A stretch of DNA of 64,000 bases from Bradyrhizobium sp. CCBAU 51627 (GCF_028128765.1 NZ_LBJG01000011.1:55891-119890), one strand, 5' to 3'; shown: positions 28,459 through 37,184, numbered from the stretch's first letter. Program-made: numbers and translations. The notes: a model not told the origin generated them from the letters alone.

Positions 28459-28671
28459 TTAGTCAATAAGACGCAAACGCCGCGCCTTGAGGACGCATTG
28501 GATACGGGTGGTCGTTTCCAGTTTTCGCATTGCGTTTTTGACATGAAAGTTGACGGTGTTCTCGCTCACTTTCAGGATGACTCCGATGGCCCAGGATGAC
28601 TTCCCCTCCTCGACCCATCGTAAACACTGTCTTTCCCGTGCCGACAAAACAATCTCTTGCACATCCGCCAT
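28459..28671 (-). CDS. HTH-only LuxR-type regulator
   Basis: A 70-residue protein that is little more than a LuxR helix-turn-helix: LSARERQCLRWVEEGKSSW then SENTVNFHVKNAMRKL. LuxR autoinducer-binding regulators are about 240 residues and end like this one. Here the sensory half is missing, yet the ATG has a good AGGAG 7 nt upstream, so the short form is probably expressed (compare stand-alone GerE-type proteins). A 22-bp dyad lies 44 bp upstream. It may compete with full-length LuxR proteins, or be a relic. Confidence 0.75.
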   Translation of the reverse strand: MADVQEIVLSARERQCLRWVEEGKSSWAIGVILKVSENTVNFHVKNAMRKLETTTRIQCVLKARRLRLID

Positions 28672-28714
28672 GAGTTTCTCCTGGAGCAGAGAGGACGTGG
28701 AACGAGATCAGCAA

Positions 28715-28736
28715 ATGCCATACCACTCAGTGGCAT
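28715..28736. promoter_or_regulatory. 22-bp inverted repeat upstream of the LuxR-type gene
   Basis: ATGCCA at 28715-28720 is mirrored by TGGCAT at 28731-28736, with CCACTCAGTGG, itself palindromic, inside the element. Size and position recall a lux-box-type operator. The assignment is inferred. Confidence 0.45.
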
Positions 28737-29196
28737 CGCAAACTCTCGCGGCAGGACATGATCTTGGGAGATTGCCGGTTCACTTTTCCGGAGACTGCCA
28801 CCCAGCGGCAGCCCTATCGAGGGATTGCGACATTATGTCGAAAACGCAACAGCAGTAACTACGACAACCGTAGCAGTCGATATTTGCTCAACATCTGTGT
28901 GAGCTGGATATCATCTTTTGGCCAGGCGTCCTCCCGCAAGGGGTGAATGCTCTGTGAAGGGGCCGTAGCACCCGCTTGAGCCGAGATCCTTCATTTGCAC
29001 CAAAGCTTTCCTTTCCAACGTGTCCGCTCGGATCCACCCATCACAACAGCCCCGCGTTCGGTGCCCATCCTATGGCGATCATGCAAGCTTTTACGCCCCA
29101 ATCAACTACCAATGCTGGTCATTGATCGACATCACAACAAATAGGTATGAGCAGTGCGGTCTGCGCCAGTCGAAGGCCGGCATCCAGGACTTCTGT
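28737..29196. other. Gap upstream of the phosphonate cluster
   Basis: About 460 bp. An in-frame GTG at 29020 would extend the PEP mutase by 59 residues, but that stretch has no counterpart in the family. The promoter of the phosphonate cluster probably lies here. Confidence 0.35.
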
Positions 29197-30138
29197 ATGA
29201 AGTATCAACCACAATCCGCTCGGCCCAACGCAGGTCATGAATGCACTCGGCCGTCGCCTGTCGAAATGCTTCGTGCCCAGGTCTGCTCGAATGGCGAGCT
29301 CTCGTTTCTGATGGAGGCGCATGACGGCCTGTCCGCTACAATCGCCCAGCGCTCAGGATTCAAGGGGCTCTGGGCGTCCGGTCTGTCGATTGCGTGTTCT
29401 CTAGGTTACCGCGACGCGAACGAAGCATCGTGGAGCCAGCTTGTCGACGCCGTTGAGCGGATCGTGGATTCAGGCCCACTTCCTGTCCTGGTTGACGGCG
29501 ACGGCGGCTTCGGGAATTTCAACAATGCTCGCCTGCTGGCGCGCAAGCTCCTCCAGCGCGGCGCCGCCGGCGTCGCACTGGAGGACAGCTGTTTTCCGAA
29601 GATGAACTCGTTTGTTGGGGATCGGCACCCCCTCGCCGACATCGACGAATTCTCGGGCCGCCTCCGTGCAGTGAAGGATACGGTCGCAGACGACTTGGTT
29701 CTGGTGGCAAGGATCGAGGCGTTGATTGCTGGGTATGAGATGGACGAAGCACTGTTGCGCGCTCACGCCTACGCCGACGCGGGAGCCGATGCGATCCTCA
29801 TTCATTCGCGAAGGAGCACTGCGGACGAAATCCTTTCGTTCGCGCGCGCTTGGCAGAACAGATTACCCGTCGTGATCGTTCCGACGAAATACTACCGAAC
29901 GCCGATCTCTGTATACCGCAAAGCCCGCATCTCCACGGTGATCTGGGCCAACCACTCCATGCGAGCGGCAATAGCGGCAATGCGGCAAGTTTGCCGTCGC
30001 ATCCTCGCTGAGGAAAACACCGCGAGCGTTGAGCCGAATATCGCTACTCTCGACGAAGTCTTCGAACTTTTGAAGTACGACGAACTCGCCCGTGCGGAAG
30101 CGTTATATCTGCGGCCCGACGCTGAATTGCGCAAATAG
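29197..30138 (+). CDS. pepM: Phosphoenolpyruvate phosphomutase
   Basis: Interconverts PEP and phosphonopyruvate, the entry step to nearly all natural phosphonates. The 313-residue protein shows the PEP mutase/isocitrate lyase fold: FLMEAHDGLSA, GFKGLWASGLS, DGDGGFGN (metal-binding Asp at 100/102), EDSCFPKMNSF (129-139), ARIEALIAG and HSRRS. The mutase signature is EDKxxxxxNS; here Lys is replaced by Ser131, but Lys135, Asn137 and Ser138 of the gating loop are kept, and Asn at this position separates mutases from hydrolases. The start at 29197 has a weak AGGAC. It heads a cluster with a nucleotidyltransferase, a CDP-alcohol phosphatidyltransferase and an aminotransferase. Confidence 0.88.
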   Translation: MKYQPQSARPNAGHECTRPSPVEMLRAQVCSNGELSFLMEAHDGLSATIAQRSGFKGLWASGLSIACSLGYRDANEASWSQLVDAVERIVDSGPLPVLVDGDGGFGNFNNARLLARKLLQRGAAGVALEDSCFPKMNSFVGDRHPLADIDEFSGRLRAVKDTVADDLVLVARIEALIAGYEMDEALLRAHAYADAGADAILIHSRRSTADEILSFARAWQNRLPVVIVPTKYYRTPISVYRKARISTVIWANHSMRAAIAAMRQVCRRILAEENTASVEPNIATLDEVFELLKYDELARAEALYLRPDAELRK

Positions 30139-30498
30139 GGTTTCGTCGACACAGGAGCATATTCGTTGCCGAAGACCTACCGTCCTCGATTTCCTGCTAG
30201 CTGGCCAGGTGCGACTTCAATCTCAAATGGCTTTCGTTGTATCGAGATGTCCTTAGATGGCGTAGCACGCCTCACTCGGCCGAAATACGCATTTTGCCAT
30301 CTGGGCAGCAGTTCGAGGTACCGGATCCATGGCCTCCCTCCTCTTTGGAAAAGGACCGACGAGGACCATTTGTCTGCCTTCACCCTTGGAGTTGATTTTC
30401 AAGGCTCCGGCAGGGTTGATTTCGCTTCAGCAAGCATACGTTGCGGCCGAAGACATTCGTCGGTGTTTCACCTTAGCGGAGCGACGAAAAGGAACTAA
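30139..30498. other. Gap inside the phosphonate cluster, one doubtful ORF
   Basis: A 360-bp space where a third enzyme (for example a decarboxylase) would be expected but none is seen. An open frame with a TTG start runs 30166-30498 and its TAA abuts the next ATG. Its residue mix (Ser, Arg, Pro) and lack of any motif make it doubtful. An AAGGA at the end serves the next gene. Confidence 0.35.
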
Positions 30499-31302
30499 AT
30501 GGTGACTGATGCTCCCAAGAACGCCGTTATTCTCGCCGCTGGCTGCGGCTCTCGCCTGCGTCCTTTGACAGATTTGCGGCCGAAGCCGCTCATCGAGGTC
30601 AACGGCACTTCGATTCTTCACAACGCGCTTCGCAATCTGGAAACTGTCGGCGTGGAGGAGGTGACGATCGTCGTGGGTTACCGCAAAGACGCCATTCAGT
30701 ATGCCTGCGGCAGCCGCTTTGGTGGGCTCAGAATCAAATATGTCGAGTCGACTGTTTTTGACCGCACCGGAAGCGCCTATTCTTTGTGGCTGGCGCGCGA
30801 CGCTCTTCTCTCCGGAGACTGCTTTCTTCTCGAGGGCGACGTCTTTTTCGAAGAGGATGCGTTGCGATATTTGATTATCTGCCGTGGGACTGACGTGGCT
30901 GCAGTCGTTCCCTTCGATGATTCCATGGAAGGATCGGCCGTTCTGTTGTCGCACAACGGATTCATCTCAGGCTTTCGAATGAAGCAAACGGCGTCAAATC
31001 TTGTTGCGGATGGCCCAAAGCTGTTCAAGACGATGAACCTATTACGTCTCTCGGCGCCGACACTCAAGGCAGCGATCGTTCCGACGCTGGACGATATCAT
31101 CGCTGCCGGGGCTAGGCAGACCTACACCGAAGAACTTTTGGGTTATCTGATAGAAAGACGAGGTTTACAGCTCGCCGCGGCGCGATGCGATGGCCTCAAC
31201 TGGTACGAAATTGACAATGCTGAGGATTTGCAAATTGCCGAGCGGATTTTCAGGAACCGAATGAACGCCTATACGCCGACACGCGATTTGCAGACTAGGT
31301 GA
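30499..31302 (+). CDS. Nucleotidyltransferase, probably phosphonate cytidylyltransferase (PntC-like)
   Basis: A 267-residue sugar-phosphate-type nucleotidyltransferase. The nucleotide loop is VILAAGCGSRLRPLT followed by PKPLIEVNG; the metal-binding region is FLLEGDVFFEE. Choline-phosphate and phosphonate cytidylyltransferases (LicC/PntC type) have the same size and layout. PntC activates 2-aminoethylphosphonate or related phosphonates to a CMP ester, and is known to cluster with PEP mutase genes. Start supported by AAGGA. It lies 7 nt before the phosphatidyltransferase gene, so activation followed by transfer to a lipid is the natural reading. Confidence 0.85.
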   Translation: MVTDAPKNAVILAAGCGSRLRPLTDLRPKPLIEVNGTSILHNALRNLETVGVEEVTIVVGYRKDAIQYACGSRFGGLRIKYVESTVFDRTGSAYSLWLARDALLSGDCFLLEGDVFFEEDALRYLIICRGTDVAAVVPFDDSMEGSAVLLSHNGFISGFRMKQTASNLVADGPKLFKTMNLLRLSAPTLKAAIVPTLDDIIAAGARQTYTEELLGYLIERRGLQLAAARCDGLNWYEIDNAEDLQIAERIFRNRMNAYTPTRDLQTR

Positions 31303-31309
31303 GAGTCCA

Positions 31310-31915
31310 ATGTTAAAATACCTTTGGGATCCAGCGAACGCCATAACAATCACAGGTCTCCTCTTTTCCTGCACCAGCCTATTTCTGGCTCTCTCTGAGC
31401 GCCTTGAGCTATCTGTGGCAGTAGCGCTTTGGGCTGTTCTATCGGACCACCTCGATGGGTTTGTGGCAGGTCGTACGAAGGGTCGCGATCCAGATGTTGC
31501 AAAGATGGGAGCGAGCCTCGACGGGTTTGCCGATATTGTCTATGGAGCCGTTCTGCCTGCGGTAATTGTGGTACAACTCAGCCAAGCCTCGGCGCTCGCC
31601 CTTGCGACCGCAACCACGCTACTCGTTGCTGGTGCAATAAGGCTTAGCTACTTTGCGAACTTTGGCCGGTCGTGCGATGGATGCTTCTTAGGCGTCCCCT
31701 TGTCTTACGACGTGCCGTTCCTGGCGCTCTTATTTCTTCTTAAGCCTCTCATTCCTGCTGAAGCATTTGCTGACGTCGTGAGCATTGGCTTCTTGCTGCT
31801 CGCCATGGCGCATGTCGCGCCTGTTCGTGTGCCCCCACTCAGCGCAATAATGTATGCGGCAATAAGCATCTTCGCAGTCGCATCATCGGTGGCTTTGGCC
31901 AGTCGGTCCCTTTGA
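31310..31915 (+). CDS. CDP-alcohol phosphatidyltransferase-like membrane enzyme
   Basis: A 201-residue polytopic membrane protein (about six helices). The CDP-alcohol signature DGxxAR(x8)GxxxDxxxD appears in variant form: SDHLDGFVAGR (Asp46, Asp49, Gly50, Arg55) and MGASLDGFAD (Gly67, Asp71, Asp75), with three extra residues between Arg and Gly. The family transfers a phosphoalcohol between CMP and a lipid or alcohol acceptor. Next to a phosphonate cytidylyltransferase it would move the phosphonate headgroup onto a lipid. Shares a transcript with the upstream gene. Confidence 0.87.
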   Translation: MLKYLWDPANAITITGLLFSCTSLFLALSERLELSVAVALWAVLSDHLDGFVAGRTKGRDPDVAKMGASLDGFADIVYGAVLPAVIVVQLSQASALALATATTLLVAGAIRLSYFANFGRSCDGCFLGVPLSYDVPFLALLFLLKPLIPAEAFADVVSIGFLLLAMAHVAPVRVPPLSAIMYAAISIFAVASSVALASRSL

Positions 31916-32151
31916 TTGCGGATGCAAGTATGATCCAGCGAGTGAGCTGCTGCGTGTTGCAGGCTTCCCTACCGTGTAGGTGGCGTAATGACGTGTAGTC
32001 TCGCCAATCGCAATGTACGCGCACCAGTCTTATTCCCGCGCAGATTTCGCGAATCGGCGCTGCCAGATGGTTGTTCGCCGTGAGCTAGTCGAGATAACGC
32101 GATCGTTCTAGAATTTTCGTCAGGCCTGAAACGCTTCAGCTAGTCGCAAAC
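31916..32151. other. Gap before the aminotransferase of the phosphonate cluster
   Basis: 236 bp without a gene. The aminotransferase may have its own promoter here. Confidence 0.35.
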
Positions 32152-33261
32152 ATGAACAGCACTGCACAATACAACGTACCGCTTAGGTCGGGCGACGTCT
32201 CTGACCTCGTCAACCGATTCCCCGGCGGCTATTGGAAATATGACATCAAGGACTTCGTCCTTCTGGTGAATCCTTATTTTCCGCCGCAAGCGTTCCTCGA
32301 CGAACTTAAGGAAGCTCTACCGCGGCTTATCGCCTGCTATCCCTCTCCTAATGTGCAGATGCTTCAGCTTCTTGCGGATGTGGTGAAGATTCCGGCGCAT
32401 AATCTTGTCATTTGCAATGGCGTGGCTGAACTGATTCCCATCCTTCTTGGTCGACTGGGTATGAGGATTGCGGTCCCGGTCCCAACCTTCAATCCCTATG
32501 AAACCACAGCCTTGCCCGGGCGGTTGTCGCGCTTTATCCTGCCACCGCCACATTTTGAACTCGATGTGCACTGTTATGCAGCGTTTGCCCGCGCAAATTG
32601 TGTCGACGCCGCGGTCGTGATATCGCCGAATAATCCAACTTCGCGGATCGTTCCCTATGAGGATTTGCTGTATCTCGCTTCCGCGCTTCGAGATCAACAG
32701 CAACTCCTATTGATCGATGAGTCATTCATCGAGTTTAGTGAAGTCGGACGAAGTGCGAGCCTGGAAAATCACTTGATCGAATTTCCCAATGTGATCGTTC
32801 TCAAAAGCCTGGGAAAGATTTACGGGACATGCGGTTTGCGGATCGGGTATGCGGCATCGTCAAATGCACAGACGATGAACGAAATTAGAGCTGCCCTGCC
32901 CGCGTGGAATGTGAACACGTTTGCGGAGTTTTTTCTAAGCAAGCTTCCTCACCTGGCGCAGGCGGCGAAGCAGAGCTGGATAAGGGTGGGCAGCGACAGG
33001 GACAAATTGTACGCAGACCTGCGCAGCATTGACGGAATGAGAGTTTTGAAGCCCGATGCTAATTTCGTATTCTGCGAACTCCCGCCCCATTTTCCCGATG
33101 GGGACGTGATCGCCTCAAAGCTCTTGAAAGAGAGACGGATATTGATTAGGCACAATGGCGGCAAGACGATTCAGAATGGCAAACGATTCTTGCGCATCGC
33201 AAGCCGCACTGAAGACGACAATAGGCTTTTGGTGGAAGCGCTGAAAGTCATTTCTGATTAG
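32152..33261 (+). CDS. HisC/CobD-like PLP aminotransferase or decarboxylase in the phosphonate cluster
   Basis: A 369-residue fold-type I PLP enzyme. Visible motifs are ICNGVAELIPIL, the cofactor-binding VVISPNNPTSR, LLIDESFIEF, the Schiff-base Lys in LKSLGKIYGTCGLRIGY and a C-terminal FLRIASR. The family includes histidinol-phosphate aminotransferase and the CobD decarboxylase. In this cluster it could be a phosphonopyruvate transaminase giving phosphonoalanine, or a phosphonoalanine decarboxylase giving 2-aminoethylphosphonate. Either role would supply the amine for the nucleotidyltransferase without phosphonopyruvate decarboxylase. Confidence 0.85.
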   Translation: MNSTAQYNVPLRSGDVSDLVNRFPGGYWKYDIKDFVLLVNPYFPPQAFLDELKEALPRLIACYPSPNVQMLQLLADVVKIPAHNLVICNGVAELIPILLGRLGMRIAVPVPTFNPYETTALPGRLSRFILPPPHFELDVHCYAAFARANCVDAAVVISPNNPTSRIVPYEDLLYLASALRDQQQLLLIDESFIEFSEVGRSASLENHLIEFPNVIVLKSLGKIYGTCGLRIGYAASSNAQTMNEIRAALPAWNVNTFAEFFLSKLPHLAQAAKQSWIRVGSDRDKLYADLRSIDGMRVLKPDANFVFCELPPHFPDGDVIASKLLKERRILIRHNGGKTIQNGKRFLRIASRTEDDNRLLVEALKVISD

Positions 33262-33429
33262 CGCCCCCCCGGTACCGAGCCTTCGAATTCGCCGGGACAG
33301 CTCCCCCAGACTTTCTTTGGCACCGCGCGAAAGGCACAGGCCGCGCGGAGCCGGCCAAGCAAACTCCATTACGCTGATCTTCTATTTGGTCGGTCGAGCG
33401 GAATCAAAGAAGGTCAAGGCGCTGCGCAA

Positions 33430-34041
33430 TCACATCGCGGCTCGACGCACGGTCGGCGACCACAATCCTCTGGCGGGGATCGACTGTGTACAGCACGGCG
33501 GCTGCTCATGGAGAATGACGGCTTCCAGTCCCAGCAATCCCAGAAAGCGAGCCACCGTTTCTCGGTGTTCACCATCCCGACCGTGGACAAGGAATATTCT
33601 GTTGGAAAGCTCGGCAGGCCCTTCTTCTGCATAATCGCTAGATACGTTGGGAGAACTACCCGCAAGGTCCTCGCGACGTTCAATCAACCCTTGGACAGCC
33701 TGCTCCAGAAGAGCAATCGAGGACAGACGGCTTCGTTCGAAGTAGGGACGGTGGTCTACCGACGATCCTCGGCCGATCACAATTGGGCCGCCCGACAAAA
33801 TTGCTGCGGGATGATACCTCTTGTACTCTGATGAGGTGCCACCGAAGACGTCCTCCAAGGTCTGCTCAATCGAAACCTTGATTGCCTGGATCGCTGGCCC
33901 TCCCCGCTCATGCATTCCGGACGTGTTCAAGTTCTTGAGGTCCTCTATTCGCTTTTGTAGGCGCGGAATGGCGCGCTCGATTTGCTCAAGGCTTAGCTCT
34001 GCGGACTGACGAAACGGTTCGGACGTGGGCCGTTTTGGCAT
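33430..34041 (-). pseudogene. TIR-like nucleotide-binding protein, C-terminally truncated
   Basis: A 203-codon frame with a helical N-terminus and, from about residue 145, the start of a TIR-like domain (RIFLVHGRDGEHRETVARFL, then LEAVILHEQP). In the family this domain continues about 100 residues more. Here the sequence after HEQP turns into unrelated residues and ends, so the domain is cut in its first third. It follows the AAA ATPase gene by 35 nt on the same strand. The intact family acts as NAD-cleaving or signalling effectors in anti-phage systems; this copy is probably dead. Confidence 0.72.
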
Positions 34042-34076
34042 CGGATTTCAAACCCTCTTCGAACTAGCGCCGACAC

Positions 34077-35462
34077 CTACCCGGCGAAGCGCTCTCTTTC
34101 CATGTATTCGACAAGCGCGTTCACACGCTTCGGTATCAAAGGATGATCGGGATACAGCTCGATACCCTCCGCCTCTGCCTTCAGGCGCGCATAACCGCGC
34201 ATCATCTTCTCTGTGTACTCGTACCAGCCTCTACCGTTGCCTGAGAGAATATGGCCGTATTTGTCTTTGCAGAGATTGTAAACGCGGGCCCTAAATTGAG
34301 GCTCCGTTAGCGTGCGGCAACGCCAATCACTCGCGGACAGATTGCCTGCTCCCGGCTCCCGGCCATTGGCCTGCATGATGCGGCGATAGGAATCGTACAT
34401 GTCTCCCGATTTCCGTCGTAGCTCGTGCCCATCAGCGGCGGCCCACAAGATCACTTCAGCGTTCTTCGAATATTTTCGGACCGCGTCATCGTAGCCCTTC
34501 CGCAGCTCTTCGCTCGCGGATTGCACCGCAATTGCAGTTCCTGCGCGATAGTGTTCCAGCTTAACAAAGCCGTCCTCTAGCCATTCTTTGTTGGGATCGT
34601 TGTACATGGCCCAAAGTATCTTTTCGCAGAGCAAATGCACGAAGTGAGGAAACCCGTCGCTGATCCGTGTAATACGCCAACCCGAGGTGGGGTCAATTTT
34701 GACGTCGAGCGCGTCGAGCGCCTTCAGTACGATTAGACCGCAAGAGCTAAGGTCCAGCCTGTCTAGCTTGATTGTATGGAAATAGCGGTAGGTAGACATG
34801 TGTGCCGCAAATAGGCTCTCAAGGGTTTCCCCTATGCCGCACATGATGATCTTCAAAGGCAGGTTGTCGACCTCCGCGAGCTTCTTGATCAGCAGGTCTA
34901 CGTGAATGTGCTCACTCTTGGGCATATGATCGAATTCATCGATGATGATCACCGGGCGTTTGCTGTGTCGCTCCATAGCAAAGCACAGCAGTTCAACAGC
35001 ATCATTGATGGATTCAGGTTTGGGCAGCTTTCCCTGCTCAACCGTGCTTCGCATCCCAGCCGAAAGGTTGAACTTCCAAAGCCCTACTCCGCCGCTCTTG
35101 CTGGTTTCGGTCACCGTCTTGCCTTGCAAAGGGTCGGACGGCAGCGCTTGTTTCAAGATGTCATAGACAAGGCTCGCAAGCGTCCCATCAGGGCTGCATT
35201 GCACATAGATTGGGGGCTTGTCCGGCGATTGGATGAGGTTAGCAGCAGTGTAGGCCAAGGACGTTTTGCCAACACCTCGGAAGCCGTGAATGAACACGTG
35301 CCTGCCCTTCATGGCCAGCGATTGCCTAACCTCCGTGAGCTGCGTATCGCGCCCCTGAAGAAACTCCGGCGACTTAATGGCGTGTGCGGGCGATAAGACG
35401 GCATTAAGCCGCTCCCCAAATTCTTCCAGCGGAAGACCAAAGGCCTCTTTCAAAACCGACAT
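34077..35462 (-). CDS. AAA/STAND-type ATPase, possible defence sensor
   Basis: A 461-residue protein with an ORC/AAA-like ATPase domain: Walker A GFRGVGKTS (residues 60-68), Walker B VIIIDEFDHM (about 173-182) and a sensor region IIMCGIGETLESLF. A C-terminal ~180 residues are of unknown fold. I recognise the AAA part but not a named family; TniB- and Orc-like relatives exist. It pairs with the truncated TIR-like gene and faces a serine recombinase gene 115 bp away in divergent orientation. Context suggests defence or transposition cargo. Confidence 0.82.
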   Translation of the reverse strand: MSVLKEAFGLPLEEFGERLNAVLSPAHAIKSPEFLQGRDTQLTEVRQSLAMKGRHVFIHGFRGVGKTSLAYTAANLIQSPDKPPIYVQCSPDGTLASLVYDILKQALPSDPLQGKTVTETSKSGGVGLWKFNLSAGMRSTVEQGKLPKPESINDAVELLCFAMERHSKRPVIIIDEFDHMPKSEHIHVDLLIKKLAEVDNLPLKIIMCGIGETLESLFAAHMSTYRYFHTIKLDRLDLSSCGLIVLKALDALDVKIDPTSGWRITRISDGFPHFVHLLCEKILWAMYNDPNKEWLEDGFVKLEHYRAGTAIAVQSASEELRKGYDDAVRKYSKNAEVILWAAADGHELRRKSGDMYDSYRRIMQANGREPGAGNLSASDWRCRTLTEPQFRARVYNLCKDKYGHILSGNGRGWYEYTEKMMRGYARLKAEAEGIELYPDHPLIPKRVNALVEYMERERFAG

Positions 35463-35577
35463 AGGGCAGCCTCTCGAATCACCCCTTTAGAGTACGGCCT
35501 CAGCCATGCAATTTCGAATCGCAGGGATCCAAATCAGTAGACTGTCCAAAAAAGAAGCTTTGGAGAGGACCTCGACC

Positions 35578-36498
35578 ATGCCCGCAGCTCCCCTGATCAC
35601 CTACATCCGTGTCAGCACCTCCGGCCAAGGCCGCTCCGGTTTAGGCATCGAGGCCCAGCGGCAAACGCTCGGCCACTTCGCGTCCTCCGAGGGATACGAA
35701 GTGGCCCGCGAGTTGGTTGAGGTGGAGATGGGCAAGGGCTCGGATGCTCTCGACCGTAGGCCGCAGCTGAAGGCCGCCCTGGCCGCCGCGCGCAAGCTCA
35801 AGTGTCCTGTAGGTGTGGCCAAGCTCGACCGGCTCAGCCGAGACGTACACTTTATCAGCGGGCTCATGGCTCATAAGGTGCCCTTCGTGGTCGCTGAGCT
35901 TGGCCCTGACGTAGACCCGTTCGTGCTCCACCTCTTCGCGGCGCTGGCCGAAAAGGAGCGCGCGCTGATCTCCACGCGCACCCGGCAGGCACTCTCGGCG
36001 GCTAAGGCTCGCGGTGTCACCTCGGGCAAACCCCGCAGGAGCGCCGTGGAAGCCGTCAAGGCCGAGGCGGACCGCTATGCAGCCAACGTCCTGCCGATCA
36101 TTCGCGAGGCTCAGAAGGCCGGCGCAAGCACGCTCAGACAATTGGCGGACGCATTGAATGCACGGGGTATCCCCACGGCCCGCGGTGGCCAATGGCACGC
36201 CCAGTCGGTGCGTTGCTGCAACGCCTGCCAAAAGAAGGCATCGCCGACAAAGAACTTTCGGTACTCCTGCATGGTGCGCGTCTCGTTCCCGTTGTGCATC
36301 AGACGACGTATGAGGCTCTCCGGGAAGTCAGCCCTATGCTCGCCTCGCGAACGGGCCTCGACACTGCAGAAGAGTCGATGGCGGACGTCGCGGCCAAGCT
36401 TGTCGATTTGGTCGCCCTCCCTTATTCCGGCCGGGCCCAGAAGGTTGCGGCGGGTGGCTCTTAATGGGTCCCCTGGTTCAACACTGGAATTCTCGTAG
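35578..36498 (+). CDS. Serine recombinase (resolvase/invertase), probably frameshifted at its end
   Basis: The N-terminal catalytic domain begins LITYIRVSTSGQGRSGLG with the nucleophile Ser, followed by VAKLDRLSRD and EKERALISTRTRQAL. A helix-turn-helix region follows (LRQLADALNARGIPTARGG). After GGQWHAQSV at about 36200 the frame becomes Cys/Arg/Ser-rich, unlike the family. The +1 frame instead continues GALLQRLPKEGIADKELSVL and runs to 36464. A one-base indel there is likely. The start at MPAAPL is chosen because upstream residues are not conserved. It catalyses site-specific recombination and may have mobilised the neighbouring cargo. Confidence 0.85.
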   Translation: MPAAPLITYIRVSTSGQGRSGLGIEAQRQTLGHFASSEGYEVARELVEVEMGKGSDALDRRPQLKAALAAARKLKCPVGVAKLDRLSRDVHFISGLMAHKVPFVVAELGPDVDPFVLHLFAALAEKERALISTRTRQALSAAKARGVTSGKPRRSAVEAVKAEADRYAANVLPIIREAQKAGASTLRQLADALNARGIPTARGGQWHAQSVRCCNACQKKASPTKNFRYSCMVRVSFPLCIRRRMRLSGKSALCSPRERASTLQKSRWRTSRPSLSIWSPSLIPAGPRRLRRVALNGSPGSTLEFS

Positions 36499-36603
36499 GT
36501 CCCATCGGGCCCTCGTGCAGACCGCGCCCGAGCAACTTGACCGCGTGTCCGCTTGACTCTACGTTCTCTCTTCGTTCTATTGGGCGAAATCCCAGGTTCG
36601 GAC

Positions 36604-36768
36604 ATGCCCACACTCGAATTCGTCCGCTCGGAAATCGAGCGCATGCGCACGCAAATGGGACGGCAGCGCAAGGAAATCCTCCAGCTTCAACGCGCCGGGA
36701 TCGGTACGGCCTCGGCCGAGGCTCTCTTGTCCCGGATGCAAGCGAAGGTGGACGACCTCTGCGCATAG
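36604..36768 (+). CDS. Small conserved hypothetical protein with coiled-coil helix
   Basis: A 54-residue frame starting MPTLEFVRSEIERMRTQMG and ending MQAKVDDLCA. The heptad-like charge pattern predicts one helix. It resembles small rhizobial proteins of unknown function found near phage or mobile genes, but I cannot name a family. Confidence 0.5.
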   Translation: MPTLEFVRSEIERMRTQMGRQRKEILQLQRAGIGTASAEALLSRMQAKVDDLCA

Positions 36769-37184
36769 CGAAATCAGCAAAAGAAGGCAGGACCGCGCGA
36801 GCCGCGGGTTCTGGGGGAACGGAAATCGTAATCGAGCGGCCGAGGTATTTCAGCGACATGCAGGACCCGCCGGAATTCTTGAGGTCACTCGACGAAACGA
36901 GGCGGCTTTCGACCCGAGGCGGAGTCGGCAAAGTGCGCAAATCCCGGCGAGTTCCACCCGGGAGGTGACGCCTGTTTTGAAGTCCCTGTAACTTAGGCCG
37001 AGGGGCCCAGCCGGATTGGCGTCCAAATGGCGCGACCAATTGGCGCTGGTCCTTCTGGCGGTCTGACGCCTCGACGGTCGGCAAAGAACCAATCAGGACT
37101 TCTAAGCCGCAGTCCGGCATAGAAGGTGTTGAAACCCTGCTCGGCTATCCCCTAGATTGTGCGACAGAGCGGCAGGACGTTTGG
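36769..37184. other. Gap with no recognisable gene
   Basis: About 415 bp. A plus-strand frame containing IERPRYFSDMQDPPEFLRS crosses part of it but has no clear start or family. Confidence 0.3.

Noticed and set aside
30166..30498. 110-codon frame between PEP mutase and nucleotidyltransferase
   Set aside because: Attractive by position, but TTG start without a ribosome-binding site and no motif; treated as gap.
32152..33261. Calling the aminotransferase hisC
   Set aside because: Family resemblance is real but no other histidine gene is present and the context is phosphonate synthesis.
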